Positions 16,635 to 25,953 of a stretch of DNA of 52,207 bases are shown piece by piece (the first letter of the stretch is position 1; every line of letters begins with the position of its first letter). Origin of the DNA: Afifella pfennigii DSM 17143 (GTDB lineage: Bacteria > Pseudomonadota > Alphaproteobacteria > Rhizobiales > Afifellaceae); NCBI RefSeq assembly GCF_000688515.1, contig NZ_JHZK01000027.1, positions 1-52,207 of the forward strand. Direction: 5' to 3'. Under the pieces are notes generated by a model, which saw only the letters and a list, made by a program, of their open reading frames with translations, had not been told where the DNA came from and searched no databases. The position numbers and the translations under genes were made by a program.

Positions 16635-18455
16635 ATGCGTTCATCACAGGAGGCCGCCGGCCCCACGCCGGCCGAGGCCAGGGAAGTGCGCCCCCTTACC
16701 GGCAACGAGGCGATCGCCCGCGGCGCCTGGGAAGCCGGCGTCAAGGTGGCCGCGGCCTATCCCGGAACGCCGAGCACGGAAATCCTCGAAGCGCTGGCGA
16801 CCTATCCGGCCGAAGACCTGCACGCGCAATGGTCCACCAACGAGAAGGTCGCTCTCGACGTGGCGATAGGCGCTTCCTTCGCCGGAAAGCGCGCCTTTGC
16901 GGCCATGAAGCATGTCGGCCTCAACGTCGCCGCCGACGCGCTCATGTCGCAGACCTATATCGGCGTCAATGGCGGGCTGGTGCTCGCCGTCTGCGACGAT
17001 CCCGGCATCCATAGCTCGCAGAACGAGCAGGACACGCGCATTTACGGCGCGCTCGCGACCCTGCCGGTGCTGGAGCCGAGCGATGCCCAGGAGGCGCTCG
17101 ACTTCACCAAGCTGGCGTTCGAGCTGTCGGAGCGCTTCGACACGCCCGTCATCGTTCGCGGCACCACGCGCCTGTCGCACACCCGCAGCACCGTTGCCGT
17201 GGGCGAGCGCAGCGAGCCGGAGCCGCGCGGCTTCCTTGAGGAGCCCTCCAAGAACGTCATGATCCCGGCGCATGCCCGCTTGCGCCACGGTGCCGTGCTG
17301 GAGCGCGAAGCGCGCCTGAAGGAGTATTTCGACGAGGCGCCGATCAATCGCTGGGAGCCGGGCGAGGCGAGTTTCGGGGTGATCACGGCCGGCACCTGCT
17401 ACCCCTATGTGCGCGAAGTGTTGCCCAATGCCAGCGTTTTGAAGCTCGGCGCCTCCTGGCCGCTGCCGGAGGGGCTCTTGCGCCGCTACTGCGAATCCGT
17501 CGGGCGCGTCTTCGTCGTGGAAGAGCTGGAGCCGGTGATCGAGAAGGAGATCCGGGCGCTCGGTTACGAGGTGGAGGGCAAGCGCTATTTCCCGCGCGCC
17601 GGCGAACTCTCGCCCGAGCTGGTGCGCGCCGGCTTTCAGGAGGCCGGCATCCTGCCGCCGCAGCCGCAGAAAAGCGGCTGGTCGGGCGAGCCGCTGGTGC
17701 GCCCGCCGGTGCTGTGCGCCGGCTGCCCGCATACCTCCGCCTTCATGGCGGTGCGCGCCTCCGGCGCGCGCGTTTCCGGCGATATCGGCTGCTACACCCT
17801 GGCCTGCCTCGATCCCTTGCGCGGCATCGATACCACCGTGTCGATGGGCTCCTCGATCGGCAACGCCATCGGCATGGCCAAGGCCGGCGAGCCCAAGCCG
17901 GTCGTTGCCACCATCGGCGATTCCACCTTCCTGCATGCCGGATTGCCGGCCTTGATCGACGCGGTCTACAACCGCGCCGATATCGCCGTCTTGTTGCTCG
18001 ACAACCACATCACCGCCATGACCGGCGGTCAGGAGCATCCCGGCACCGGCAAGACGCTGCGCGGCGAGGAGGCGCCGAGCGTCGACTACGAGGCGCTGGT
18101 GCGTGCGGTGGGCGTCGATTGGGTGCGCGTCATCGATTCCTACGATCTCGCCGTCATGTACCAGGCGCTGCGCGAGGCGATCGCCCATCGCGGCGTCTCC
18201 GTCCTCATCGCCAACCGGCCCTGCGTGCTCGATCCCGTCAAGATCAAGGGACCGGCGATGCAGGTCGTCACCGCCGAATGCAATGCCTGCCAGTCCTGCA
18301 TGAATCTCGGCTGCCCCGCCCTGACCTGGAGCGACGAGACCTTTGAGGATCGCCACAAGGTCAAGATCGACCAAGCGCTGTGCATCGGCTGCACCTTGTG
18401 CGCCCAGGTCTGCACCATCGACTGCATCAAGCCGGCCGCGGCGGTGAAGCAATGA
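16635..18455 (+). CDS. iorA: Indolepyruvate ferredoxin oxidoreductase, alpha subunit (IorA-like)
   Basis: A 606-residue thiamine-diphosphate enzyme that oxidatively decarboxylates aryl 2-oxoacids (indolepyruvate, phenylpyruvate) to aryl-acetyl-CoA, passing electrons to ferredoxin. N-terminal pyrimidine-binding domain (TGNEAIARGAWEAGVKVAAAYPGTPSTEI), central swivel domain, TPP-binding domain with CAGCPHTSAF, SGDIGCYTLA and ATIGDSTFLHAG, then a C-terminal 2[4Fe-4S] domain (CNACQSCMNLGCPAL and CIGCTLCAQVC). GGGAGGG RBS precedes the ATG. Its stop overlaps the IorB start. The specific substrate is inferred from family and the neighbouring phenylacetate-CoA ligase. Confidence 0.92.
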   Translation: MRSSQEAAGPTPAEAREVRPLTGNEAIARGAWEAGVKVAAAYPGTPSTEILEALATYPAEDLHAQWSTNEKVALDVAIGASFAGKRAFAAMKHVGLNVAADALMSQTYIGVNGGLVLAVCDDPGIHSSQNEQDTRIYGALATLPVLEPSDAQEALDFTKLAFELSERFDTPVIVRGTTRLSHTRSTVAVGERSEPEPRGFLEEPSKNVMIPAHARLRHGAVLEREARLKEYFDEAPINRWEPGEASFGVITAGTCYPYVREVLPNASVLKLGASWPLPEGLLRRYCESVGRVFVVEELEPVIEKEIRALGYEVEGKRYFPRAGELSPELVRAGFQEAGILPPQPQKSGWSGEPLVRPPVLCAGCPHTSAFMAVRASGARVSGDIGCYTLACLDPLRGIDTTVSMGSSIGNAIGMAKAGEPKPVVATIGDSTFLHAGLPALIDAVYNRADIAVLLLDNHITAMTGGQEHPGTGKTLRGEEAPSVDYEALVRAVGVDWVRVIDSYDLAVMYQALREAIAHRGVSVLIANRPCVLDPVKIKGPAMQVVTAECNACQSCMNLGCPALTWSDETFEDRHKVKIDQALCIGCTLCAQVCTIDCIKPAAAVKQ

Positions 18456-19429
18456 GCGGCTCTCCGAACTCCGCCAGCGAAGCTGCCCCGGCGCCGGCCA
18501 GCCCGGCCGCCGCCGTCGAACCGTCGGCCGAGCCGCTCAACGTCCTCATCGTCGGCGTCGGCGGCCAGGGCGTCATCATGGTCTCCAAGGTGCTCGCGCT
18601 TCTGGCGCAGGCGCAAGGCTTCCAGGTCAAGCAGAGCGAGGTGCACGGCATGGCCAAGCGCGGCGGCGCCGTGTTCAGCCATGTGCGCTTCGGCCGTCAG
18701 GTCTGGTCGCCGACCATACCGAAGGGCGAGGCCGACATTCTCATCGCGCTGGAATGGGCCGAGGGCCTGCGCTGGCTGCCCTATCTGAAGCCGGAAACCG
18801 GCATCTTCATCTGCGACACCAAGCGCATCGTGCCCCCCTTTGCCTGCCTCAATCGCCGCCCCGGCGCGCCCTTGCGCTATTCGCGCGAGACGCCCGCGGA
18901 CGTGATTTCGCAGGTCGGCGAAGGCTATGCCATCGATGCCACCCAGATGGCCGAGGAGCTCGGCAACGAGCGCGCCGCCAACGTCGTCCTTCTCGGCGCC
19001 CTGTCGACCGCCCTGCGGTTTCCGGCCGCCGATTGGGAACAGACGGTCGCCAAGTTCGTCCCGAAGAAGACGGTCAGCGTCAATCTCGACGCCTTCCGGC
19101 GAGGACGCGCCTGGATCGAGGAAGCGCGCGTCGTCACCCCGGCGGTGGAATCGCGCGCCGCGGAGGCGCCCGCTCCCGCCGACCCGGCCTATCGGGTGCG
19201 TCTCGACATCGTCGCTGCCTGGTGCAAGAGCTGCGATATCTGCGTCAAGATCTGCCCGGAGCGCTGCCTGCGCTTGAACGCGGAGCGCATCGCGGAGCTC
19301 GCCGAGCCGGAGAAATGCACCGGCTGCCGGCTATGCGAGTGGCTGTGTCCGGATTTCGCCATAAGGGTGCATCTGGAGGATATCTCCGCCATGGCCGCGG
19401 ACGCGGCCTCGGAAGGTGCCCCGCGATGA
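18452..19429 (+). CDS. iorB: IorB-like gamma subunit fused to a 2[4Fe-4S] ferredoxin domain
   Basis: A 325-residue fusion. After a Pro/Ala-rich lead of about 28 residues, residues about 29-220 are an IorB domain (VGVGGQGVIMVSKVLA, SEVHGMAKRGGAVFSHVRFG). A short linker leads to a C-terminal ferredoxin domain (about 245-310) with CKSCDICVKICPERC and CTGCRLCEWLCPDF. Ordinary IorB ends near 200 residues. This added domain resembles the delta subunit (VorD/PorD/KorD) otherwise missing from the next enzyme. The ATG overlaps the iorA stop and its own stop overlaps the next ATG. Confidence 0.9.
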   Translation: MSGSPNSASEAAPAPASPAAAVEPSAEPLNVLIVGVGGQGVIMVSKVLALLAQAQGFQVKQSEVHGMAKRGGAVFSHVRFGRQVWSPTIPKGEADILIALEWAEGLRWLPYLKPETGIFICDTKRIVPPFACLNRRPGAPLRYSRETPADVISQVGEGYAIDATQMAEELGNERAANVVLLGALSTALRFPAADWEQTVAKFVPKKTVSVNLDAFRRGRAWIEEARVVTPAVESRAAEAPAPADPAYRVRLDIVAAWCKSCDICVKICPERCLRLNAERIAELAEPEKCTGCRLCEWLCPDFAIRVHLEDISAMAADAASEGAPR

Positions 19430-20595
19430 ACGTCGTCAGCGCCATGCCCGCACCTGCCGCCGATGTCAGGCTCCTGTCGGGCAACCATGCCTGCGCCCTC
19501 GCCGCGACCGCGGCCGGATGCAGGTTCTTCGCCGGCTATCCGATCACGCCGTCTTCGGAAATCGCCGAGCGGTTGTCTCTGGAACTGCCCAAGGTCGACG
19601 GCGTCTTCGTGCAGATGGAGGACGAAATCGCCGCGATGGCGGCGGTGATCGGCGCCTCCATGGGCGGCCTCAAGTCGATGACCGCGACCAGCGGCCCCGG
19701 CTTCTCGCTGAAGCAGGAAAATCTCGGCTACGCGGCGGGCGCCGAAATACCCTGCGTCATCGTCAACGTGATGCGCGGCGGCCCCTCCACCGGCATGCCG
19801 ACCCGCCCCTCGCAGGCCGACATCATGCAGGCGCGCTGGGGCAGCCATGGCGACTATCCCCTCATCGCGCTCGCCCCGGCCTCGGTGCGCGAGATCTACG
19901 ACGAGACCATCCGCGCCTTCGACCTGGCGGAATTGTACCGCACCCCCGTCGTGCTCCTCTACGATCAGGTGATCGCGCAGCTCTCCGAAACCGTCGCGCT
20001 CGGCGCCGCGCATCCTCGCGGGCGCGTGGAGCGCAAATGGGCGAGCGGCCCGGCCGCCGACTACAAGCCCTATGCCGCGGACGGCGACGCCATTCCGGCG
20101 ATGCCGCTTCCCGGCGCCGGCTACCGCACCCACACGACCGGCCTGACCCATGCCGAGGACGGCTTCCCGACCCAGAACCCGGAAGCCGTCACCCGCAACC
20201 TGTCGCGGCTCTTCTCCAAGCTCGACGGGCGCCGTGACGCCATCGATTCCTGGGAGACGATCCACTGCGAGGACGCCGAGATCGTCATCGTCGCCATCGG
20301 CATCAGCGCCCGCGCGGCGATGCGCGCGATCGAGGAATGCCGCGCCAAGGGCGTGCGCGCCGGCCTCTTCCGCCCGGTGACGCTGTGGCCGTTTCCGCAA
20401 GCGGCGCTGCGCGAGGCCGCCGCCAAGGCGAAGGCGGTGCTCGTGCCGGAGATGAATACCGGCCAGCTTCGCCTGGAGGTGGAGCGGGTGCTCGCCGGGG
20501 CGCCGGTCAAGGGGCTCAATCTCTTCAGCGGCGAGGCGATCGCGCCGGCACAGATTGCCGCCAGCATCACCGCACTCGCCAAGGAGGTCCGATGA
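19426..20595 (+). CDS. korA: 2-oxoacid:ferredoxin oxidoreductase, alpha subunit (KorA/VorA-like)
   Basis: A 389-residue subunit with the PYR-domain signature GCRFFAGYPITPSSEIAE, the MEDEIAAMAAVIGASMGG catalytic-Glu region and TSGPGFSLKQENLGYA, then domain II (VRAGLFRPVTLWPFP, VPEMNTGQL). It pairs with the next two genes as an alpha-beta-gamma 2-oxoacid:acceptor oxidoreductase. Candidate substrates are branched-chain 2-oxoacids, 2-oxoglutarate or phenylglyoxylate-like acids; sequence reading alone cannot choose. ATG at 19426 is inside the upstream stop. Confidence 0.9.
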   Translation: MNVVSAMPAPAADVRLLSGNHACALAATAAGCRFFAGYPITPSSEIAERLSLELPKVDGVFVQMEDEIAAMAAVIGASMGGLKSMTATSGPGFSLKQENLGYAAGAEIPCVIVNVMRGGPSTGMPTRPSQADIMQARWGSHGDYPLIALAPASVREIYDETIRAFDLAELYRTPVVLLYDQVIAQLSETVALGAAHPRGRVERKWASGPAADYKPYAADGDAIPAMPLPGAGYRTHTTGLTHAEDGFPTQNPEAVTRNLSRLFSKLDGRRDAIDSWETIHCEDAEIVIVAIGISARAAMRAIEECRAKGVRAGLFRPVTLWPFPQAALREAAAKAKAVLVPEMNTGQLRLEVERVLAGAPVKGLNLFSGEAIAPAQIAASITALAKEVR

Positions 20596-21431
20596 GTATC
20601 GATACGGCCGCGGCCTTTGACGTCACCGACTATCTGCGCAAGCAGATGATGCCGCATTTCCTGTGTCCGGGCTGCGGCCACGGCATGGCTTTGCGGGCGC
20701 TTTTGTGGGCGATCCACGACCTTGAGATCGACAAGGACGCTCTGGCGGTGGTCTCCGGCATCGGCTGCGCGGGAAGGCTTTCCGCCTATATCGACGCCAA
20801 CACCTTTCACGTTACCCATGGCCGCCCCATCGCCTACGCCACCGGCCTGGCGCTGGCGCGGCCCGACCTGCACGTGGTGGTCATCACCGGCGACGGCGAT
20901 TGCCTGGCCATCGGCGGCAATCATCTCATCCACGCCTGCCGGCGCAATTTGAAGCTCACCTGTCTGATGCTCAACAACGAGGTCTACGGCATGACCGGCG
21001 GGCAGGTGTCGCCGACCACCTCGCAGAGCCGGTTGACGACGACGACGCCGCTCGGCAACGCCGAGCCGCATTTCGATGCCTGCGCGCTGGCGACGGCGGC
21101 TGGCGCCGGTTTCGTCGGCCGCGAGGTGACGCGGCACGTTCCCAAGCTGAAGGAATTGATCAAGGCAGGTCTCCGGCACGAGGGCTTCGCCTTCATCGAG
21201 ATCCTCTCCGACTGCACCGAAATCTTCGGCCGCAAGAACGAGATGGGCTCCTCGCCGGAGATGATGATGCGCCAGAAGAGCGAGCTGCGCCCCAGCGCCT
21301 ACCGCGACACGGTGGACACGCCCTTCCGCGCCAACGATTTGCCGACCGGCATCCTCGCCAGGAACGATCGCCCCGAATACGGCGCCGCCTATCGAAGCGC
21401 CGCCGCGGCGGCGAGAAACGGAGCGCGGTGA
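20592..21431 (+). CDS. korB: 2-oxoacid:ferredoxin oxidoreductase, beta subunit (KorB-like, TPP-binding)
   Basis: A 279-residue TPP-binding subunit. CPGCGHGMALRAL gives the first cluster/TPP contacts, GIGCAGRLSAY is typical of KorB, and ITGDGDCLAIGGNHLIHA-type sequence ending in NNEVYGMTGGQ is the Mg-TPP motif. The AGGAGGT RBS lies inside korA; start and stop overlap its neighbours by 4 and 1 bases. The enzyme is expected to be oxygen-sensitive. Confidence 0.9.
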   Translation: MSIDTAAAFDVTDYLRKQMMPHFLCPGCGHGMALRALLWAIHDLEIDKDALAVVSGIGCAGRLSAYIDANTFHVTHGRPIAYATGLALARPDLHVVVITGDGDCLAIGGNHLIHACRRNLKLTCLMLNNEVYGMTGGQVSPTTSQSRLTTTTPLGNAEPHFDACALATAAGAGFVGREVTRHVPKLKELIKAGLRHEGFAFIEILSDCTEIFGRKNEMGSSPEMMMRQKSELRPSAYRDTVDTPFRANDLPTGILARNDRPEYGAAYRSAAAAARNGAR

Positions 21432-21988
21432 TGCAAGGCGCGCGAACCGAAATCCGCATCGGCGGCACCGGCGGCCAGGGGCTCATCCTGTGCGCCAAGA
21501 TGCTTGCCGCCGCCCTTGCCGCCGACGGCAGGCGGGTGGCCCAGTCGCAGACCTATGAGCCGACCTCGCGCGGCGGCTTCTGCAAGGCCGACCTTGTGGT
21601 CTCAAGCGGCGAGGTCGATTTCCCGCTCGCCACGGCCGTCGACCATCTGGTGCTGCTCGATCAGCTCGCGGTGAAGCCTTCCTGGCCGTTGCTGAAGGAG
21701 GGCGCGCTGGTCATTGCCGATGAAAGGCTGTGCCCGAAACTGCCGCCCGGAGACGATAGCCGACATCACCTGCCGATCAGCCGCACCGCGCTGGAGCTGG
21801 GAAGCGAGCGCGTGGCGAACATGGTCGCGCTCGGTGCCTTGGTCGCCTTGAGCGGCATCTGCGCCCGGGGCCGGATCGAGGAGGCGGTTCGCAAGGCGAC
21901 GCCGCGCGGCTTCCTCCATCTCAATCTGGATGCGCTGGCGGCCGGCTTTTCCATCGCCGCCGAGCCGATCCCGGCGGCCGCGTCGTAG
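21431..21988 (+). CDS. korC: 2-oxoacid:ferredoxin oxidoreductase, gamma subunit (KorC-like)
   Basis: A 185-residue gamma subunit with GGTGGQGLILCAKMLA and QTYEPTSRGGFCKADLVVS; the RGG motif context is KorC-like, not IorB-like (which has SEVHGMAxRGG). It therefore belongs with KorA and KorB, leaving that trio without its own ferredoxin subunit. The ATG shares one base with the korB stop (TGATG). It is followed after 63 bases by paaK. Confidence 0.9.
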   Translation: MQGARTEIRIGGTGGQGLILCAKMLAAALAADGRRVAQSQTYEPTSRGGFCKADLVVSSGEVDFPLATAVDHLVLLDQLAVKPSWPLLKEGALVIADERLCPKLPPGDDSRHHLPISRTALELGSERVANMVALGALVALSGICARGRIEEAVRKATPRGFLHLNLDALAAGFSIAAEPIPAAAS

Positions 21989-22051
21989 AAGAGGCAAACT
22001 TCGGCCGCGCCTCTCTCGATAGAGGCGGGTCCGACCGAGAAGGGGGGAACC

Positions 22052-23392
22052 ATGAGCATCGCGACGGCAGTTGAGGATGCGAAAGCCTTCATGTTCGATC
22101 CTGACATCGAAACCATGCCGCGCGCCCAGCTTGCCGCGCTGCAGCTCGATCGTCTCAAGAAAACGCTCGCCCACGCCTATGCCAAGGTGCCGGCCTTCAG
22201 ACGGAAATTCGATGCGGCCGGCGTCGCGCCGGATGATCTGAGGACGCTTCAGGATCTGGCGCGCTTTCCCTTCACGGTGAAAACCGATCTTCGCGACAAT
22301 TATCCCTTCGGGCTTTTCGCGGTGCCGCGCGAGAAGGTGCTGCGGCTGCACGCCTCCTCCGGCACCACCGGCAAGCCTACCGTGGTCGGCTACACCAGGG
22401 GCGATCTCGACACCTGGTCGGAACTGATGGCGCGCTCGCTCGCCAGCGCCGGGGCGGAACCGGGTGATATCGTCCATAACGGCTATGGCTATGGCCTTTT
22501 CACCGGCGGGCTCGGCGCCCATTACGGCGCCGAGCGGCTCGGCTGCACCGTGGTTCCGGTCTCCGGCGGTGGCACGGAGCGCCAGGTCACGCTGATGCAG
22601 GATTTCGCGGCCGACATTTTGTGCGCCACGCCCTCCTACGCGCTCAACATCGCCGAGGTCGCCGCCGGCATGGGGGTCGACATCCGCACGCTGCCCTTGC
22701 GCTTCGGCGTCTTCGGTGCGGAGCCGTGGAGCGAGGAGATGCGACGCGAACTGGAGGCCCGTCTCGGAATCAAGGCCGTCGACATCTACGGATTGTCGGA
22801 GATTTTGGGCCCCGGCGTCGCCTGCGAGTGCCATGTGGCGCAGGACGGCCTGCACGGCTGGGAGGATCATTTCCTCTTCGAGGTCGTCGATCCTGAGACG
22901 CTGCAGCCGCTGCCGATGGGCGCCACGGGCGAGCTGGTCATCACCACGCTCACCAAGGAGGCGCTGCCGATGATCCGCTACCGCACGCGCGACATCACGC
23001 GCCTCACCGACGAGCCTTGCGTCTGCGGGCGCACCCACACGCGCATCATGCGCGTGACCGGGCGCACCGACGACATGCTGATCATCCGCGGCGTCAACGT
23101 CTATCCCTCGCAGGTGGAAGCCGTGCTCATCGGTCTGCCCGACCTTGCGCCGCATTATCAGCTCGTGCTGACGCGCAAGGACGCGCTCGATAGCATCACC
23201 GTGGAGGTCGAGCTTGCCGCCGATGCGTCCTGCGATGAAGCCTCTCGCGCCAGGAAGGCCGGCGAGGTGCGCCATCACATCAAATCGATGATCGGGGTGA
23301 CCTGCGATATCGTCATCAAGTCTTCGGGCGAGGTGCCGCGTTCGCAGGGCAAGGCGATCCGGGTGAAGGATCTGAGGAAGATAGCCTCCTGA
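22052..23392 (+). CDS. paaK: Phenylacetate-CoA ligase family enzyme (PaaK-like)
   Basis: A 446-residue adenylate-forming ligase that makes aryl-acetyl-CoA from the acid, CoA and ATP. The P-loop LHASSGTTGKPTVVGYT, the aromatic pocket loop YGLSEILGPGVACEC and the hinge GRTDDMLIIRGVNVYPSQVE are all PaaK hallmarks. RBS GGGGGGAACC precedes the ATG. Length matches the family (about 430-450). As last gene of the ior/kor operon it could salvage free arylacetates so that acid and 2-oxoacid routes converge on the same CoA ester. Confidence 0.92.
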   Translation: MSIATAVEDAKAFMFDPDIETMPRAQLAALQLDRLKKTLAHAYAKVPAFRRKFDAAGVAPDDLRTLQDLARFPFTVKTDLRDNYPFGLFAVPREKVLRLHASSGTTGKPTVVGYTRGDLDTWSELMARSLASAGAEPGDIVHNGYGYGLFTGGLGAHYGAERLGCTVVPVSGGGTERQVTLMQDFAADILCATPSYALNIAEVAAGMGVDIRTLPLRFGVFGAEPWSEEMRRELEARLGIKAVDIYGLSEILGPGVACECHVAQDGLHGWEDHFLFEVVDPETLQPLPMGATGELVITTLTKEALPMIRYRTRDITRLTDEPCVCGRTHTRIMRVTGRTDDMLIIRGVNVYPSQVEAVLIGLPDLAPHYQLVLTRKDALDSITVEVELAADASCDEASRARKAGEVRHHIKSMIGVTCDIVIKSSGEVPRSQGKAIRVKDLRKIAS

Positions 23393-23439
23393 ACCGCTGT
23401 CACCTAGCCAGGAACGATTCCATCAAGGTGTGAGCACAT

Positions 23440-24819
23440 CTAGGCTTCGGAGGCTGCCGCCTGGGTCGGTGGCCGGCGCATCTCCTCCACGACGGCGCGC
23501 CAGGCGAGTTGGCCGATCCCCGCGCCGCCCGCTTCGGCGAACCCGGCGAGACCCGGTAGCGTGTCGCCGCCGGCCTTCCTGAGCTTGTCCGCGAAGGCGG
23601 CCTCGCTCACTGGACGGTCCGGACTGCCCGTTGATACCAGGCAGGTCTGATCGAGCGCCACGCCGTCTTCCAGATGCACGATCACGCGCGAGGCCCGGTC
23701 GAAGCGCGGGTCTTTGGGCGGCGAGATTGGGCGGAGTTGAACGCGCTCGCGCAATCTGGCGACGACGGGATCGTCGAGGGAGGCGCTGGAGAAGGCGGTC
23801 TGGCCGCCTTCTTCGTAGCGGAGCGCGGCGGCGACCATGTGCTCCATGGAGAATTTGGCGCCCAGAATGGTCTGCGGGCGAGGGTTGCTGAGACCGAGAG
23901 CCAGGGGATGGCTCTGCACCTCGATATCGCCGACCTTGTTCACCTCGAAGGCAGGGTCGGTGGCGCATGCGAGCGCCGCCTCGACCGCGGAATGCCCGTG
24001 TTGGCAGCAGGCATAGAGCTTGTGATAGCCCTTGCAGATGGCCCAATCCTCCCGCAGACCTTCCGTCAGCGCCTCGGTGCGACCGGCACCGCCGAGGAGG
24101 TCGCCGAACACATCGAGCGGCGCTTCCTGGCCCGCATGGATGCCGATCTCGACCATCCCGGCCGCCTGCCAGCCGGCGACGGCTCCTGTGGCCGACCAGA
24201 GGTTGCGCGACAGGTAGCCTCGCGCCAGGTGAACCCGCGGCCCGATCGAGGCGAGCGTCGCCGCGGTTGCAATGCCCTGCGCCAGGGTCAGCGCCGGCGC
24301 ACGGCGCGCCAGAAGCGTGGCGGCCATCGCGCCGATGGGGGCGAAGAGGGCGTGGGCATGCACCTTCGGCGTCGCGAACCGGAAGCATTCCGCGATCCGC
24401 GCGCAGATCTCGTAGCTGAGCACGAGACAGCGCACGACGTCGTCGACGCTGAGCTCCCACCGCTCCGCTTCCGCCAGAAGGGCCGGCAGCGTGTAAAGTC
24501 CCGCGTGACAGGTGACCGGGCGATAGCCCTCATCCAGTTCGCACCAGCAGCCGGCCAGCGAATTGAGGTAGATCGCGTCCTCGAACGTCAGTCGCGGCAG
24601 CCCGGTAAGGTACACGCTCGCTTCAGGACGGCCGTCGCGTTTCGTGGCGGCGGCAAGGGCCGCTTCGATCTCCGGCTCCCCAGCTGCCGACAGGATGGCG
24701 CCCACATCGTCGCTGATGACGCGCACGGCGCGCTGCCGCACCTGTGGCGGCAGCTCGTTTGCGGCGGTGGCGTGGCAGGCTTCGGCAAGTTCGAGCAAGC
24801 CCGCGGAAAATGCGTCCAT
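23440..24819 (-). CDS. MmgE/PrpD family protein (first copy)
   Basis: A 459-residue member of the MmgE/PrpD fold, which includes 2-methylcitrate dehydratase, cis-aconitate decarboxylase and iminodisuccinate epimerase. Family features: helical domain with YLNSLAGCWCELDEGYRPVTCHAG and KVHAHALFAPIGAMAA, plus KGYHKLYACCQHGHSAVEA in the active-site region. I chose the ATG at 24819 (MDAFSAGLLELAEACHA); the frame runs 16 codons further without a start with support. It is in the same direction as tctC and the second PrpD copy. Reaction unknown. Confidence 0.85.
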   Translation of the reverse strand: MDAFSAGLLELAEACHATAANELPPQVRQRAVRVISDDVGAILSAAGEPEIEAALAAATKRDGRPEASVYLTGLPRLTFEDAIYLNSLAGCWCELDEGYRPVTCHAGLYTLPALLAEAERWELSVDDVVRCLVLSYEICARIAECFRFATPKVHAHALFAPIGAMAATLLARRAPALTLAQGIATAATLASIGPRVHLARGYLSRNLWSATGAVAGWQAAGMVEIGIHAGQEAPLDVFGDLLGGAGRTEALTEGLREDWAICKGYHKLYACCQHGHSAVEAALACATDPAFEVNKVGDIEVQSHPLALGLSNPRPQTILGAKFSMEHMVAAALRYEEGGQTAFSSASLDDPVVARLRERVQLRPISPPKDPRFDRASRVIVHLEDGVALDQTCLVSTGSPDRPVSEAAFADKLRKAGGDTLPGLAGFAEAGGAGIGQLAWRAVVEEMRRPPTQAAASEA

Positions 24820-24903
24820 TGGAAATTCTCGCGATCCGGTTCTGCGTGCGCCGTCCGCACATCGCACCCCGGCACCGGCGGGCCGGGATGCGCTGCGCTG
24901 AGA

Positions 24904-25878
24904 TCAGCGGCTGATCGGCTCGTCCGCGTTGGCGACGACCTCGGCCCATTTGGCGATGTCGTCGCGGACAAGCTGCTGGAACTCGGCCGCCGGCATCGAC
25001 ATCGGCTCCGAACCGCGGCCGCGGATCTGCTCTGCCACCGCCGGATCGCTCGTCATCTCCGACAGAGCCGCGTGAAGCTTTTCCACGATCGGCTCCGGCG
25101 TGCCCGCCGGCGCGAACAGGCCGAACCAGGTCACCACGCTGAAGTCGGGCAGGGCGGCTTCGGCAATGGTGGGCACATCCGGCAGGGCCGGTGAGCGCTC
25201 AGGCCCGGTCACGCCGAGCGGCCTCAGCGCGCCGTCCTGGATATGGGGCAGGGAAGAGGGGATGTTGTCGAACATGATCGGCACGCGGCCTGCCAGCAGG
25301 TCGACCATCGCCGGGCCGCTTCCCTGATAGGGGATATGCGTCATCGCAGCGCCGGCCTGCAGTTTGAAGAGTTCGCCCGATAGATGCAGGGTCCCGCCGA
25401 TCCCGGAGGAGGCGAAATTCACCCCGCCTTCTTCGTTCTTGGCGTATGCGATGAGTTCCTCAACGCTCTCGGCCGGAATTGAGGGATGGACGACGAGGAC
25501 GTTCATGCTGCCGGCGATCGGCGCCACCGCCACCAGATCCTTGGCCGGGTCGTAGGGCATGTCGGCGAAGATGCTCGGATTGATGCCGATATTGCCCGCC
25601 GCGCCGAGCAGCAGCGTCGTCCCGTCGGGGTCCGATTTGGCGACGACGTCGGAGCCGATGTTGCCGCCGCCGCCGGGCCTGTTCTCCACCACGACATTCG
25701 CATCGAGAGCGCGAGAGAGATAGTCGGCGGTGAGCCTGCCGAAATAATCCGTCGCGCCGCCGGCGGCGAAGGGAACGATGATGGTGACGTCCCCGTCCGG
25801 ATAGTCCTGAGCCATCGCCGGGGCGTGGGCCAGTCCGAACGTGGCCACGAACGTGGCGAGTAGGCGCCTGAGCTTCAT
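24904..25878 (-). CDS. tctC: Tripartite tricarboxylate transporter substrate-binding protein (TctC/Bug)
   Basis: A 324-residue periplasmic binding protein of the Bug family. MKLRRLLATFVATFGLAHA is the signal peptide, cleaved near AMAQ. DGDVTIIVPFAAGGATDYFGRL and VENRPGGGGNIGSD are the family's carboxylate-binding loops. The start at 25878 has AAGGAAAT upstream. Its membrane partners TctB and TctA lie about 4 kb away in a divergent unit. It likely binds a di- or tricarboxylate or an aromatic acid used by the surrounding enzymes. Confidence 0.92.
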   Translation of the reverse strand: MKLRRLLATFVATFGLAHAPAMAQDYPDGDVTIIVPFAAGGATDYFGRLTADYLSRALDANVVVENRPGGGGNIGSDVVAKSDPDGTTLLLGAAGNIGINPSIFADMPYDPAKDLVAVAPIAGSMNVLVVHPSIPAESVEELIAYAKNEEGGVNFASSGIGGTLHLSGELFKLQAGAAMTHIPYQGSGPAMVDLLAGRVPIMFDNIPSSLPHIQDGALRPLGVTGPERSPALPDVPTIAEAALPDFSVVTWFGLFAPAGTPEPIVEKLHAALSEMTSDPAVAEQIRGRGSEPMSMPAAEFQQLVRDDIAKWAEVVANADEPISR

Positions 25879-25953
25879 GTGATTTCCTTTCATGTGTCTC
25901 ACTGGGCGACGTTCTGTCGGAGCGTTCGCGCAGCCATTCCGTCGACGGGCCCG

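Noticed and set aside
16644-18452. 602-residue minus-strand frame opposite iorA
   Set aside because: Low-complexity Ala/Gly/Arg/His-rich sequence without domains; the plus strand encodes a complete IorA.
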